Assembly: GCA_038064775.1 (NCBI GenBank)
Contig: JBBTSG010000026.1
Location: 1 to 18,292, forward strand
DNA: 18,292 bases
Source of the DNA: JBBTSG01 sp038064775
GTDB lineage: Bacteria > Patescibacteriota > Minisyncoccia > UBA6257 > GWB1-50-10
Reading direction: 5' to 3'
This document shows positions 1 to 8,100 of the stretch, piece after piece. The stretch's first letter is position 1, and each line of letters begins with the position of its first letter. The translations under genes and the position numbers were made by a program. The notes under the pieces are model-generated. The model did no database searches. It was not told where the DNA came from and saw nothing but the letters and a program-made list of their open reading frames with translations.

Positions 1-203
1 ACAATCCGTAAAAGTGTCCGGACTGCCTTTGCGGTTGAACCTTCGCGACCAACAACCTGACCCATATCCTGGGCATTCACCTTCAAGGAAAGTAAGACGC
101 CCATCTCGTCAACCTTGCGATCAACTTTTACATCATCAGGATGGTCAACAATAGATTTCACCAAGTATTCAAGAAATTCCTGATCAACTCCGTTCTTAGA
201 CAT
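1..203 (-). CDS. khpA: KH-domain RNA-binding protein KhpA (partial, 3' end outside window)
   Basis: This is a small single-KH RNA-binding protein of the KhpA/YlqC family, a cytoplasmic RNA chaperone. The ATG is at 203-201 and 67 residues are visible before the window edge. The protein opens MSKNGVDQEFLEYLVKSIVD, followed by a stretch typical of the family and the KH GxxG loop seen as GREG in VVGREGSTAKAVRTLL. The family is usually about 75-85 residues, so perhaps a dozen residues are missing. It follows rpsP, the normal neighbour (rpsP-khpA-rimM-trmD in many bacteria), but has its own consensus promoter in the 94-nt gap. No clear Shine-Dalgarno is seen before the ATG. Recognition is from sequence and synteny, and I am confident in the family. 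Confidence 0.9.
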   Translation of the reverse strand, partial: MSKNGVDQEFLEYLVKSIVDHPDDVKVDRKVDEMGVLLSLKVNAQDMGQVVGREGSTAKAVRTLLRI

Positions 204-249
204 TTGTGCGATTTTCTATCTTTATATCCGACCTTTTCTTTATAAATCT

Positions 250-278
250 ATCTTAGCAGATAAGAATGAATTTGTCAA
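250..278 (-). promoter_or_regulatory. Sigma70-type promoter for khpA
   Basis: On the minus strand a perfect -35 TTGACA (278-273) and a -10 TAAGAT (255-250) are separated by exactly 17 nt. The predicted start is near 243, giving a leader of about 40 nt before the khpA ATG at 203. The promoter lies between rpsP and khpA, so khpA and whatever follows it can be transcribed independently of the rnhB-rpsP cluster. Confidence 0.8.
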
Positions 279-297
279 TACTTCGGCTGACTCAGTA

Positions 298-654
298 CTA
301 GGCAGTTGGCGGCGCTACTGGCTTTTCCTCAACTACCGCTTTTACTGGCTCAGTAGCCGTTTTTTCTCCGGCAATTACCGGATCTTTTTTCGATTTTTTA
401 TGGACGGCTATTTTTTTACCTTTAATAATCCCCGCTTTTACAATTAAATTGTGAACGCTCGCCGTTGGTTGCGCGCCTTTACTAATCCAATATTTTACTC
501 GTTCACCGTTTACTTCAAATTTATCTGTGTGCGGGTCAAACCAACCTAAATCTTCAGTAAAGCGACCCTCAAGTTTTGATCGTTTTTCTTGAACTGCCAC
601 CCGAAAAGAAATTTGGTGTTTCTTGCCTATTTTTTTGAATTTGATTGCTAACAT
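298..654 (-). CDS. rpsP: 30S ribosomal protein S16
   Basis: Small-subunit ribosomal protein bS16, which binds 16S rRNA and helps assemble the 30S body. Residues 1-80 are the S16 fold: the start MLAIKFKKIGKKHQISFRVA, then the conserved GRFTEDLGWFDP (30-41) and ERVKYWISKGAQPTASV (51-67). Residues 80-118 form a lysine-, alanine-, valine- and proline-rich tail (ending KPVAPPTA). S16 is about 80-90 residues in E. coli and B. subtilis; such low-complexity tails are seen in other phyla and are probably disordered. The ATG is 15 nt after the smc stop, without a clear Shine-Dalgarno, so translation may depend on coupling to smc. Last gene of the rnhB-to-rpsP run. Confidence 0.95.
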   Translation of the reverse strand: MLAIKFKKIGKKHQISFRVAVQEKRSKLEGRFTEDLGWFDPHTDKFEVNGERVKYWISKGAQPTASVHNLIVKAGIIKGKKIAVHKKSKKDPVIAGEKTATEPVKAVVEEKPVAPPTA

Positions 655-669
655 ATGCGCAGCTAAAGA

Positions 670-2856
670 TTAACTATTCGAAGAAACCGTGTCAAGTTTT
701 AAAGACAAAACCTTTGAAACGCCGTCATCACCCATTGTGACGCCGTAGAGAATATCCGCCGCTTCCATTGTTGCCCGATTATGAGTGACAATAACGAACT
801 GGGTTTTTTTAGAAAATTCTTTTATAAGATCGGCAAAACGCCGGGCATTTTCTTCATCGAGCGCCGCGTCAACCTCATCAAGCACTAAAAACGGCGGCGG
901 GCTTACGGAAATTAAAGCAAAAAGAGCGGCAAGCGAAACTAAGGTTTTTTCACCACCTGAGAGCATTTCTAAACTTGAGATCTTTTTCTTTGGAACGGTT
1001 AAATCAATTTCGATGCCGGCTTTCTGTTCTGCTTCTTCTTTCTCGGCTTCAGTGGGCGCGTATTTTTTTTCGACTACTTCGCCTTCAATTTCGTTATTTT
1101 TTTCTTCAGCGGGCGGAGAGTATTTTTTAAGTTTTAAATGGGCTCGACCGCCGCCGAACATTAATCGAAAATACTTATTAAATTCTTCGTTGATTGACTT
1201 AAAAGCGTTCTTAAAATCATTATGAATCCGCTCTTCAAGGTCTTTAATCAAAACTCTTAAATCAGTGGTCGCCTTATGAAGATCGGTAAGTTCCCGACTC
1301 AAAAATTCGTAACGGCTTTCACTTTCTTCTGCTTCTTTAACCATCCCCTCGTCAATTTCGCCGATAGCCGCGAGCTCGCCCCGCAATCTCATCATTTTTC
1401 TCTCCGCTTCCGGCGAATCAATCATTTCCCCCGAAACAGGAATTGTTTTAAGTTCCGCTAAATCGCGACCCAAGCTAAACCATTCTCTATTTAATTCTTC
1501 TAGTTTTAAACCAATTTTTTCTTTCTCGAAGATTTCTCTTTGCAACTTTTCTTCAACTAACCGGAGATTATTTTTTCTGCCTTCGAGCGCTTCAATCTGT
1601 GCCCGGAATTCCTGGTTCATTTTCTGCTGGCCTAAAAGCATTTTTTCTTCTTCATCTCTCAACGCCTCAACATTTTTTTCAACTGCTTCAAGCTTAACTC
1701 GCCAATCTTTCACTTCTTTTTCTAATTCATCACCAGCAGATTTTTTTTCTTTTTTTAAAAGCGCTTCAATATTTTCTAAACGTAGGGAAAGGGCAGTTTT
1801 TATTTTTTCTAGATTTTCAAAATTAAGCAGTGACTTAATTTCTAAACTGATATCTTGAATAAAATCTAAAAGTTCTTTTTGCGAGTGGGCGGCAGCCACG
1901 CTTTTGCTTACGGCTAATTCCAAGCGGGCTTCGCCCCGAGCAAGCGATTTATCAATAGTAGCCCGTTCGGCAAGTAAGAGGCGAATTTTTTCTCTTATTT
2001 CGTTGAGTGATTTTACGTCATAGGCTTTAGCATCAATTTCTTTTAATTTCTTTTCAAAAATCAACACTTCTTTTTCTTTTTCTATTTTTTCTTTTTCCAG
2101 CTGGGAAATAGGAACACTGGCTTTTTCAATCGCGGTAATTAAACTGCCATGACGGAAAGAAAAATAAGTATTTTCTAGAGCCCGAAGTTTTTCTTCTATT
2201 TCACTTCGTTTGTCGAAGCGGCCCTTTTGTTTTCGCAAAAATCTAAGATGGGGCGTAAGTTCCGCAAGCATTGCCTGAACTTTTTCCATATTAACTCTGC
2301 TTGAATCAAGTTGTCGTTCAGATTGGTTTTTTTTCAGACGAAATTCCCGCAAACCCAAAATTTCTTCAATCATCATTCGCCTATCTTCCGCGCTTGAACG
2401 GACAAAAATATCACTCTGTCCTTGGCCAATCATAGTCAAACCGCGACTTCCTAATCGCGCTCTCGCCAAAATCGGCAGTAAATCTCTTAAACGAACTTCT
2501 TCGTCATGCCAAAAAAATTGGGAAACTCCGGAACGGTCAACTTTTCTTATAAGCATTACTTCCGGCGAATCAAAGGGAAAAGTTTTGTGACTATTATCAA
2601 AATAAAGCGCAACACGAGCAAAACCAGCGGATGATTTTTTCGGTGTGCCGGCAAAAATTAAATTACCAATTGTATCGCCGCGCAAATGCTTGGCCTCTCG
2701 TTCGCCCAAAACCCACCGTAAAGCGTCAATGACATTTGATTTGCCCGAACCATTTGGCCCGACAATGGCAGTCACTCGAGAAGGAAATTCTAAAACAGTT
2801 TTGTTGGCAAAAGATTTGAATCCTTGCAATTCCAGCCGTTTCAAAAAATTTGCCAT
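670..2856 (-). CDS. smc: SMC-family chromosome segregation ATPase, short and hingeless
   Basis: A 728-residue SMC-type ABC ATPase; bacterial SMC is normally about 1150-1200 residues. The N-terminal head (1-170) has Walker A GPNGSGKS at 33-40, the SMC-like LRWVLGE segment at 46-52 and the Q-loop IGQGQSD at 143-149. Residues 170-560 are coiled coil. The C-terminal head has FGGGRAHLKL (567-576), signature LSGGEK (632-637), Walker B FLVLDE (656-661) and the H-loop THN (691-693). No hinge domain is present between the arms, and there is no CxxC zinc hook, which argues against Rad50. A charged insertion of roughly 30 residues sits at 579-612 in the C-terminal head. The reading frame is intact. The ATG is 1 nt after the rnc stop, and the rnc-smc order is the common bacterial one. 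Likely role: DNA loop handling or segregation. ScpA and ScpB are not in the window. Confidence 0.9.
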   Translation of the reverse strand: MANFLKRLELQGFKSFANKTVLEFPSRVTAIVGPNGSGKSNVIDALRWVLGEREAKHLRGDTIGNLIFAGTPKKSSAGFARVALYFDNSHKTFPFDSPEVMLIRKVDRSGVSQFFWHDEEVRLRDLLPILARARLGSRGLTMIGQGQSDIFVRSSAEDRRMMIEEILGLREFRLKKNQSERQLDSSRVNMEKVQAMLAELTPHLRFLRKQKGRFDKRSEIEEKLRALENTYFSFRHGSLITAIEKASVPISQLEKEKIEKEKEVLIFEKKLKEIDAKAYDVKSLNEIREKIRLLLAERATIDKSLARGEARLELAVSKSVAAAHSQKELLDFIQDISLEIKSLLNFENLEKIKTALSLRLENIEALLKKEKKSAGDELEKEVKDWRVKLEAVEKNVEALRDEEEKMLLGQQKMNQEFRAQIEALEGRKNNLRLVEEKLQREIFEKEKIGLKLEELNREWFSLGRDLAELKTIPVSGEMIDSPEAERKMMRLRGELAAIGEIDEGMVKEAEESESRYEFLSRELTDLHKATTDLRVLIKDLEERIHNDFKNAFKSINEEFNKYFRLMFGGGRAHLKLKKYSPPAEEKNNEIEGEVVEKKYAPTEAEKEEAEQKAGIEIDLTVPKKKISSLEMLSGGEKTLVSLAALFALISVSPPPFLVLDEVDAALDEENARRFADLIKEFSKKTQFVIVTHNRATMEAADILYGVTMGDDGVSKVLSLKLDTVSSNS

Positions 2857-2857
2857 T

Positions 2858-3556
2858 TTAAGATTGCTCTTGCATTTTATTTATCGCCGCTTCCGCCGCT
2901 TTTGCTTCTGCTTCCTGCTTTGATAAACCGCTGCCTTCTGCCACTAATTTTTCATTTAAGTAAACGCCTATTAAAAAAGTTTTTTGGTGGTCTGGCCCCC
3001 GTTCTTTCAATACTTTATAAATAGGCGTAATTTTAAATTTATTCTGAACCAATTCCTGAAAAAAACTTTTCGGATCTCGATAAAGGCCTTTCGTGATTAC
3101 TTCCTCAAGATGACTAAGAACGATTTTTTTAATTACTTTTTTTGCCGGCGCGTAACCGCGATCCAAATAAATTGCGCCAAAAATAGCTTCAATTGCATTT
3201 GCTAAAATAACTTCTCGGGCTTTGCCGAAATCTTTTGCTTCTCCACGTGAGAGAAAAATAAATTTTTCTAAATCTATTTCGCGGGCCACTCTGGCAAGAA
3301 TTTGATAGTTTACTAAAGCGGCGCGCAAGCTTGTAAGCTTTCCTTCTTCGTATTGAGGATAAGTTTTAAATAAAAATTCCGTAACAATAAGTTCTAAAAC
3401 TGCATCGCCGAGATATTCTAACCGTTCATTATGAGGCAAAGGCCAAGCCGGGTTTTCGTTTAAATAGGAACGGTGAGTAAGCGCTTCTTTTAAAAGATCT
3501 TCATTTTTAAACACGACACCTAAACTTTTTTCTATTTTTTTTAGTTCGTTATCCAC
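2858..3556 (-). CDS. rnc: Ribonuclease III
   Basis: Double-stranded-RNA endonuclease for rRNA precursor and mRNA processing, 232 residues, normal length. The nuclease domain (1-150) carries the signature NERLEYLGDAVLEL at 43-56, giving E44, E47 and D51 as metal ligands, and a second motif LANAIEAIFGAIYLD at 118-132 with E123. In the second motif the residue matching E. coli D114 is Asn (N120). A double-stranded-RNA-binding domain follows (about 162-228), ending GLSKQEAEAKAAEAAINKM. The start is GTG at 3556-3554, overlapping the nusB TAG by one base (TAGTG), with an AAGGA just upstream; no better ATG lies nearby. It is translationally linked to nusB before it and smc after it. Confidence 0.95.
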   Translation of the reverse strand: MDNELKKIEKSLGVVFKNEDLLKEALTHRSYLNENPAWPLPHNERLEYLGDAVLELIVTEFLFKTYPQYEEGKLTSLRAALVNYQILARVAREIDLEKFIFLSRGEAKDFGKAREVILANAIEAIFGAIYLDRGYAPAKKVIKKIVLSHLEEVITKGLYRDPKSFFQELVQNKFKITPIYKVLKERGPDHQKTFLIGVYLNEKLVAEGSGLSKQEAEAKAAEAAINKMQEQS

Positions 3557-4023
3557 TATTCCTTTTTATGCTTAGTTTTGCCAGGCTGTTTTTCTGCTGA
3601 ATTATCCCCTTCAATTTCGCGATAAACCGTGCCTAAAACGCCGTTTATAAACTTCGGAGAGTTTAACCCACCGTAATTTTTTGCCACCTCAATTGCTTCA
3701 TTAATCGCCACCCGTGGCGGCACTTCCGCTTTATCGGCGTAAAGTAGTTCATAAAGGCCAAGTCGCAAAACATTCCGATCAATAATTGCGATTTGATCAA
3801 GTGGCCACTCTGGCGCAACCCGAGAAATTGTTTTATCGATTTCGGCTAAATGTTCGACAACGCCTTTTACTAAACGCCAAACAAAATCCGGCTCGTCAAC
3901 GCCAGGACCGAATTCTAATAAATTTCTTTCAACAATTTTTATAAGATCGGCTTCGTGTTTGTAAAAATCCCACTCATAAAGTGATTGAAGAACGATTGTT
4001 CTAACTAAGTGTCGAGTGGCCAT
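3556..4023 (-). CDS. nusB: Transcription antitermination protein NusB
   Basis: NusB, 155 residues, an all-helical RNA-binding factor that with S10 (NusE) binds boxA in rRNA leader transcripts and supports processive antitermination. Family signs are MATRHLVRTIVLQSLYEWDF at the start, the central helix IAIIDRNVLRLGLYELLY (78-95), VAINEAIEVAKNYGG (105-119) and the ending SPKFINGVLGTVYREI. The last 16 or so residues are a charged tail. The ATG (4023-4021) is 45 nt after the rpmF stop with no obvious Shine-Dalgarno. The TAG overlaps the GTG start of rnc by one base. It sits with other RNA-processing genes. Confidence 0.95.
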   Translation of the reverse strand: MATRHLVRTIVLQSLYEWDFYKHEADLIKIVERNLLEFGPGVDEPDFVWRLVKGVVEHLAEIDKTISRVAPEWPLDQIAIIDRNVLRLGLYELLYADKAEVPPRVAINEAIEVAKNYGGLNSPKFINGVLGTVYREIEGDNSAEKQPGKTKHKKE

Positions 4024-4068
4024 GATTTTTAAATTCTTAAAAGAGCGACAAAGAACAAAAAATTATTT

Positions 4069-4227
4069 TTATTTTTTATAAGCGCCACATTGCGGGCAAG
4101 CTCGATGAGGCACGGTCGGTCCGCCGCAATTACCACAAACTTTAACAACTTTGTTTTTGAGCGCTTGTTGCGACCGGCGACGACCAACTTTTGATTTTGA
4201 ATGATGTTTTACTGGTACACCTCCCAT
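4069..4227 (-). CDS. rpmF: 50S ribosomal protein L32
   Basis: Small 52-residue bL32 of the large ribosomal subunit. The protein begins MGGVPVKHHSKSKVGRRRSQ, matching the basic L32 N-terminus (usually M-x-VPKR-x-TSKSR). It then has a four-cysteine zinc ribbon, CGNC at 31-34 and CPQC at 44-47, so this is the zinc-binding (C+) form. The start at 4227 is fixed: an in-frame TGA lies two codons upstream, and no other start fits the conserved N-terminus. Codons 2-3 read GGAGGT, a perfect Shine-Dalgarno sequence just inside the gene rather than before it. It lies 27 nt after rnhB and 45 nt before nusB in the same direction. Confidence 0.95.
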   Translation of the reverse strand: MGGVPVKHHSKSKVGRRRSQQALKNKVVKVCGNCGGPTVPHRACPQCGAYKK

Positions 4228-4254
4228 AATATTTCAAGATGTTTTTTCCGACTC

Positions 4255-4863
4255 TTAAACTTTAGTAATTTTTCTAATAAAAGTCAAACGGTGAATTTTT
4301 GCGTGGCCATATCGTAGAATAGCCGCAAAATGTTTTTTAGTGCCATAACCTTTATTCTCTTTTAAAGAGTACTGGGGATAAAATCGGTGGAGTTGCCTCA
4401 TATAACGATCTCGCGAAACTTTTGCCACAATCGAAGCTAATTTAATGGTATTTATTTTTTCGTCACCTTTAATAATTGTTCGCGCCCGAATTTTCTCGCC
4501 AAACCAACCGTCCCTCAAAAATAAACCGCCATCCAAACTCACGGTAAGCGGCTGATTTTCTAAATGCGGATTTCGGCTAATTAATTTTCGAAGCGCGCGA
4601 CTCGCGGCAAGATTTGTCGCTTCCCGAATATTTATTCGATCAATAATTTTCGGCGTCACGCTCGCCAAACTATAATAGATTCCCTCTTTGCCTTTAATTG
4701 AACGATACCAATTAACTCTTTTTTGCGGCGAAAGTTTCTTTGAATCGCGCAAATTCTTAAACCGGTGTCGGCGAGTTAAGGCAAGAGCGGCAACCGTAAC
4801 GGGCCCAGCCAATGAGCCCCTGCCAACCTCATCAATACCAATAGTAGTACGTGCTGTTCTCAT
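4255..4863 (-). CDS. rnhB: Ribonuclease HII
   Basis: RNase HII cleaves the RNA strand of RNA-DNA hybrids and starts removal of single ribonucleotides from DNA; 202 residues, normal length. The N-terminal motif IGIDEVGRGSLAGPV (8-22) supplies D11 and E12. DSKKLS is at 40-45, SLDGG supplies D111, and IIKGDEKI supplies D134, so all four expected acidic catalytic residues are visible. The following LASIVAKVSRDRYM (142-155) is the usual family block. The ATG at 4863 has an AAAGAGAAG purine stretch just upstream as a modest ribosome binding site. It is the first gene of the leftward cluster and is divergent from dnaE. Confidence 0.95.
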   Translation of the reverse strand: MRTARTTIGIDEVGRGSLAGPVTVAALALTRRHRFKNLRDSKKLSPQKRVNWYRSIKGKEGIYYSLASVTPKIIDRINIREATNLAASRALRKLISRNPHLENQPLTVSLDGGLFLRDGWFGEKIRARTIIKGDEKINTIKLASIVAKVSRDRYMRQLHRFYPQYSLKENKGYGTKKHFAAILRYGHAKIHRLTFIRKITKV

Positions 4864-5177
4864 TTTTTCTTCTCTTTATGCTAAATAATAAGATAGTTTT
4901 AAGTTTTTAGAAATACTCTAAATAATTTTAATTGCCATGAACTAATTTTTTTGCGCTTCCTTATGGTCTTTTACTAGTAAAAACGGGGTTGTTACATAAA
5001 ATTTCAGTCCAAAAATCTTTTTCAACAATTTTTTAGCCACCTTTGTCAAAATTTTTTCCGAAAATGACGTCTTTGGAAAAATTTTAAAAAAGCTCTTGCT
5101 CTTTTTCCGTTTTTTTGTCGAAATCTTTAGTTATCAACATTGTGAGCTATAGAAAAAATTTCTAGAATTTAAGCAAT
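4864..5177. other. AT-rich divergent intergenic region between rnhB and dnaE
   Basis: A 314-nt non-coding stretch separating divergent genes. It has several A/T runs and no ORF of useful size. On the plus side I can support a dnaE promoter at 5140-5168. On the minus side a TATTAT -10-like box lies near 4887-4892, but its -35 (TTTCTA) is weak, so I do not call an rnhB promoter. One sequence, TTATCAACA (5131-5139), differs by one base from the usual DnaA box. No tRNA, hairpin terminator or repeated motif was recognised. Confidence 0.6.
5140..5168 (+). promoter_or_regulatory. Likely dnaE promoter, start-codon proximal
   Basis: A -35 TTGTGA (5140-5145, 4 of 6 consensus) and a -10 TAGAAT (5163-5168, 5 of 6) are spaced 17 nt apart. 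The -10 ends only 9 nt before the dnaE ATG at 5178, so transcription would begin about at the start codon and the mRNA would have little or no leader. This agrees with the lack of a Shine-Dalgarno before dnaE. Confidence 0.5.
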
Positions 5178-8100
5178 ATGGTCAAGTTTGTTCATCTCCA
5201 CGTTCACTCGCATTATTCTCTTCTAGATGGATTGGCAAAAATTGACGATCTTATTACACAGACAAAAAAATTGGAGATGGACACGATCGCTCTCACCGAT
5301 CACGGCAATCTTTACGGAGCAATTGAATTTTATAAAAAGGCGAAGAAGGCTGGAATAAAACCAATTATTGGCGCAGAGGTTTATGTTGCTCCTTTTGGCC
5401 ACTTAAATAAACGGCCGAAGGTTGACGAGAAAAGATTTCATCTGGGACTACTTGTAAAAAATCAGACGGGTTGGAAAAATTTAATTCAGCTCGTTACGAA
5501 ATCTTATCTCGAAGGTTTTTATTACAAACCGCGAGTGGATTTGGAATTATTAGAAAAACATCACGAGGGTTTGATTTGTCTTTCCGGTTGTTTTTCCGGC
5601 GAATTGTCGCGAACGCTTAAAAACGGCCGACTTGAAGAAGCAGAAGAAGTTGCTAAAAAATATAAATCAATTTTCGGCGAAGATTATTATCTTGAAATCC
5701 AACCACACACAAAAGAACTTTATCCTTCAATTTTAAAAATCGCGGATAAATTTTCTATTCCGATTGTCGGCACTCAAGATGTTCATTATGTTTCACGTGA
5801 TGATAAATTCGCCCACGAAATTTTACTCGCCGTCCAAACAAACAGCAAGATTGATGATGAAGACCGTTTATCGCTCAAAAATTTTGATATCTCACTTCGT
5901 TCGCCCGAAGAAATGCTTCATGAGTTTAAAGAAATTCCTGACGCGTTTATTAACACCGCCCGTATTGCCGAAAAATGTAATTTGGAAATCGAACTTGGAA
6001 AAACGCTTCTACCGAAATTTATTTTGCCCGAAGGTGAAGCATCTTCCGATAATTATCTTTTAAATTTGGTCAATGAAAAAATTTCTAACCGTTTTAGAGA
6101 AATAACGCCGGAAATTAAGAATCGATTGGAAATAGAATTGGATGTAATTCGAAAAACAGGCTTCGCTGATTATTTTTTAATCGTCCAAGATTTTGTAAAC
6201 TGGGCAAAAAACCACGGCATTATTGTAGGCCCAGGTCGCGGTTCGGCCGCCGGCAGCATAATTTCCTATATTTTAGGTATTACAAACATTGATCCTTTGA
6301 AATATGATCTTCTTTTTGAACGTTTTTTAAATCCTGACCGAATTCAAGTCCCTGACATTGATATAGATTTCACCGACACACGCCGTGATGAAGTAGTCGC
6401 CTACGTCCGCGACAAATACGGCGCGGATAGAGTCGCTCAAATCATTACTTTCGGCACAATGATGGCGCGGGCGGCCGTGCGTGATACCGGCCGCGCCTTA
6501 GGTTTTCCCTACGCTTTTTGCGATCAAATTGCCAAACTTATACCCGTAAATACGCCAATCAAACAAACTCTTGAATTGGTGCCGGAACTAAAAACTCAAT
6601 ACGCGGAAAATGCCGATACTAAACGCTTACTTGATGCCGCCATGCGTCTTGAAGGCGTTGCCCGCCACGCTTCTGTTCATGCTTGTGGCGTTGTAATCGC
6701 GCCCGAACCGCTTGTGAATTTAGTTCCTCTTCAAAAAGCGCCACAAGGCGAAAACACGGTAATCACCCAATTTGAAATGCACTCGATTGAAGATCTCGGC
6801 CTTCTTAAAATGGATTTCTTAGGACTAAAGAATTTAACAATTATTGAAAAGGCGTTGCGTTTAATTAAAGAAACAAAAAATGTCTCCGTTGATATTGATA
6901 ATTTGCCGCTAGATGACCGCGAAACTTTTAAACTTTTTCAAAGCGGCGAAATGACCGGTGTTTTCCAATTGGAATCATCCGGTATGCGCTACTATTTAAA
7001 AGATTTAAAGCCAACCGAGCTTGAAGATATTATCGCGATGATTTCTCTCTACCGGCCTGGACCAATGGAACTTATCCCCCACTACATAGCAAGAAAATTC
7101 AAAAAAGAACCAATTACCTATCTTCACCAAAAACTCGAACCAATTTTAAAAAATACTTACGGCGTCGGCGTTTATCAAGAACAAATGATGCGCATCGCCC
7201 GCGATCTTGCCGGCTTCACGCTTGCCGAGGCTGACACTTTAAGAAAAGCGATCGGCAAGAAAATTAAAAAACTGCTTGATGAACAAAAAGGAAAATTAAT
7301 CGAGGGCATGATTAAAAACGGCATCAATGAACGAACGGCTGAAAAAATCTGGGAACTCTTTCCTCCTTTTGCCCGTTACGGTTTTAACCGCAGTCACGCC
7401 GCTTGTTACGCGATGATTAGTTACCAAACCGCTTATCTTAAAGCCCATTTCCCGGTTGAGTTTATGGCAAGCTTGCTAAATATTTCCGGCACGGAAATTG
7501 ATCGAGTTAATTTCCTAATCAATGAAGCAAAGCGTTTAAACATTAGTGTTTTACCGCCGGATATTAATTCCAGTTTCCAAACCTTCACCGTTGATGAATT
7601 AAATATCCGATTTGGTCTTTTAGCTATTAAAAATCTTGGCGCAAATATTGTGAGTTTTATAATTGAAGAACGAGCAAAGGGTGGGCAGTTTGCCAGTTTA
7701 ACCGACTTATTAAACCGCGTTCATCACCGAGATCTTAATAAAAAATCACTTGAAAGTTTGATTAAAGCTGGCACTTTTGATTCGCTCAAAATTGAACGTG
7801 GCCAAGCGCTAGATAATATTGAAGAATTGTTGAAATGGAACCAAGCAGCCAAAAAGAACGCCTTATCCAATCAATCAAATCTTTTTGGTTCTTCAGCAAC
7901 CTTAGCTAGCTTGAAAATGAGACCAGGAAAACCCGCTGACCAAAGCTTGCTTCTTACTTGGGAAAAAGAACTGCTTGGACTTTATTTAACCGACCACCCT
8001 TTTAACGCTTATCTCCAAAAAGTTAAAGATAAGGTCCGGCCGATTAAAGAAATTATGAAAATGCCGAAATCAGCCGAACAAGGGCCGCGCTTGCGTTTGG

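Noticed and set aside
785..1225. Open frame of 146 codons on the plus strand inside smc
   Set aside because: Antisense to conserved SMC head and arm sequence; no family pattern and no ribosome binding site. The same reasoning removes the other antisense or out-of-frame openings inside dnaE, thrS, gatB and gyrB.
670..2856. SMC as a frameshifted remnant or as Rad50/SbcC
   Set aside because: The frame runs unbroken through both heads with intact motifs, and residues around the turn form coiled coil. There is no zinc hook CxxC, and the head sequence is SMC-type.
4864..4920. rnhB promoter (TATTAT near 4887-4892)
   Set aside because: The matching -35 is poor and the region is generally AT-rich, so chance matches are expected.
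5131..5139. TTATCAACA as a DnaA box and 4864-5177 as an origin
   Set aside because: Only one near-match with one mismatch, no cluster of boxes, and no dnaA or dnaN nearby. AT-richness alone is not evidence of an origin.
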